Source: Chionoecetes opilio (lineage: Eukaryota > Arthropoda > Malacostraca > Decapoda > Majidae). From it: a stretch of DNA of 64,000 nucleotides. The stretch is from NCBI GenBank assembly GCA_016584305.1, contig JACEEZ010018526.1:1-64000 (forward strand). The letters are read 5' to 3'. Positions 62,950-64,000 of the stretch are shown here, piece by piece; positions within the stretch are counted from its first letter, which is position 1, and every line of letters begins with the position of its first letter. The notes under the pieces are model-generated. The model was not told the origin of the DNA. It was given only the letters and a program-made list of their open reading frames with translations, and made no database searches. The translations under genes were made by a program, and so were the position numbers.

Positions 62950-64000
62950 CGCTTTGTTTGTTTGTTTGTGGTTTCATCGGGGTGGTGTTCTTGTTGTGGG
63001 GTGTGCTGCTGCTGTGCTTAGGGGTTGTTAGTGGGTGTGTGTGTAGTTGGTATTGGGTTTGTGTGTGTGGGGGGGGGTACCGCGGGGAGGGGGGGGGGGG
63101 GGGGGGGGGGGGAGTTGTTGCTGTGTTGTTTTGGGTCGGGTTTGGGGATTTGTGTGGGGGGTTGTGGGAGTATTTGTGGGGGAATGTTGTGGGGTGTTGG
63201 TGTGGTGGGTTTGGGTGGGTTGTGGTGTGGTGTTGGGGTGGTGTGTGTTGTGTTGTGTTGTCGTGGGGTGGGGTTTGTGGGCAGGGTTGTTTCGTTGGGG
63301 GTTCGTTGGTGGGGGGGGGTGGCTGGGTTTTCCGGTTAGGTTGGGTGGGGGGTCGCTTGGTGTTTTTTGTTTGTTGTTTGGTTGCCTTTGTAGGTGTGTG
63401 GCGGGGTGGGGGGGGGGAGGGAGGTGTGGTTTGGGGGGGTTTGGGTTGTGTGCTGGTGCACGTGGTTGTTGGTTTTTTGTGGAGTGTGGGTTGCGTTTGG
63501 GGGTTTTTTTTTTTTTTTTTTTTTTGGGTTTTTCGGTGGGGGGGGGGGGGGGGGGTTCGGTTTCAGGTTGGGTCGGGGGTGTTTTCTGTGGTGTTGCTTA
63601 GGCTTTGTGGTTGTTGTCAGTTGTGGGGGGGCGGGGGGGCGGCGGGTGGGTTTGGTGGTGGGCTTGTGTTTTTTCTGGTTTAGGGTGATATTGGTGGTTT
63701 GGTGGATTGTTTGTGGCACTGGGTTGTTTTTGTAGGGGGTGGTGGGGGTGGGTTTGGCTGTGTGGGGGGGGGATTGGTTGGGGTGTGGTCGTTATGTGCT
63801 TAGTGTGGGGGGTGTTCGTTGCGTTTTTTGGCGGGTGAGGTCCTGGTTCGTCGGGCGAGTTTCGGGGGGGGGCTTTGTTGGGAGTTCGGTTGTCGGGTTC
63901 TCGTTTCTCGTGGGCGGCGGTGGTTGTGGGGGGGGGGGGTGTGTGCTTTGGCGGGGGAGGGGGGAGTTTCCGTGTTGTTCTGGGGGCGGGGGGGGTTTCT
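62950..64000. repeat. G-rich low-complexity end of the window
   Basis: G and T dominate (GGGGTGTGT-like words, runs of up to about 25 G and about 20 T). Long Gly/Val/Cys frames on + and Pro/Thr/Asn frames on - are compositional. It looks like a poor read end or unresolved microsatellite. Confidence 0.75.

Noticed and set aside
62958..63735. Gly/Val/Cys-rich frames up to 241 codons
   Set aside because: Compositional frames in a G-rich, low-quality end of the window.

Overview
This window is nuclear DNA from an animal, most likely an arthropod and probably a decapod crustacean. The evidence is an intron-rich receptor tyrosine kinase gene, very dense CA/GT, GACA and other microsatellites, short runs of the arthropod-type telomeric motif (CCTAA/TTAGG), tRNA-derived SINEs, CR1/Jockey-type LINEs and many cut-and-paste transposon remnants. 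There are no bacterial-style operons, no rRNA and no CRISPR. The taxon is an inference; no species-diagnostic gene is present.

The only confident host gene is on the + strand in the right third (42.4-61.6 kb, continuing past the window). It is a receptor tyrosine kinase with repeated immunoglobulin domains, each split over two exons, then a transmembrane exon and the first exon of a class III/V (PDGFR/VEGFR/Pvr-like) kinase domain. Several Ig exons carry single-base indels that look like consensus errors. A possible isolated Ig half-exon lies far upstream at 14.1 kb.

The rest is repeats. 1-4.3 kb: poor homopolymer-rich sequence. 4.5-5.9 kb: a 48-bp AT-rich satellite. 6.5-12.8 and 15.1-19.0 kb (+), and 25.1-27.2 kb (-): units of one composite element (palindromes, a 33-bp minisatellite, an A-rich unique segment, a CA/GACA tract, and a terminal hairpin ending CTAG), which I interpret as non-autonomous Helentron/Helitron-like. 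9.2-11.0 kb: two tandem 883-bp TIR elements nested in it. 19.8-20.2 kb: a hAT end and a tRNA-Val-derived SINE. 21.0-23.4 kb: a 2.45-kb TIR transposon carrying a frameshifted single-exon gene of an unclassified family, possibly a DDE transposase. 28.6-41.2 kb: another stretch of poor consensus in which damaged copies of repeats found elsewhere in the window can still be recognised. 40.6-41.9 kb: a LINE reverse transcriptase (-). 43-50.7 kb: nested TIR elements, a solo-LTR candidate inside a ~170-bp tandem repeat, and three-level nested LINEs with target-site duplications. 62.9-64 kb: G-rich poor sequence.

The main biological points are: the 2.45-kb transposon with conserved acidic residues; the composite Helentron-like arrays in opposite orientations; a receptor kinase whose introns are full of LINE 3' tails that repeatedly abut 3' splice sites; and a 41-bp minisatellite whose unit carries a 3'-splice-site-like sequence and which ends exactly at an exon. 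Much of the window is of low base accuracy, so every frameshift should be treated as a possible sequencing error.
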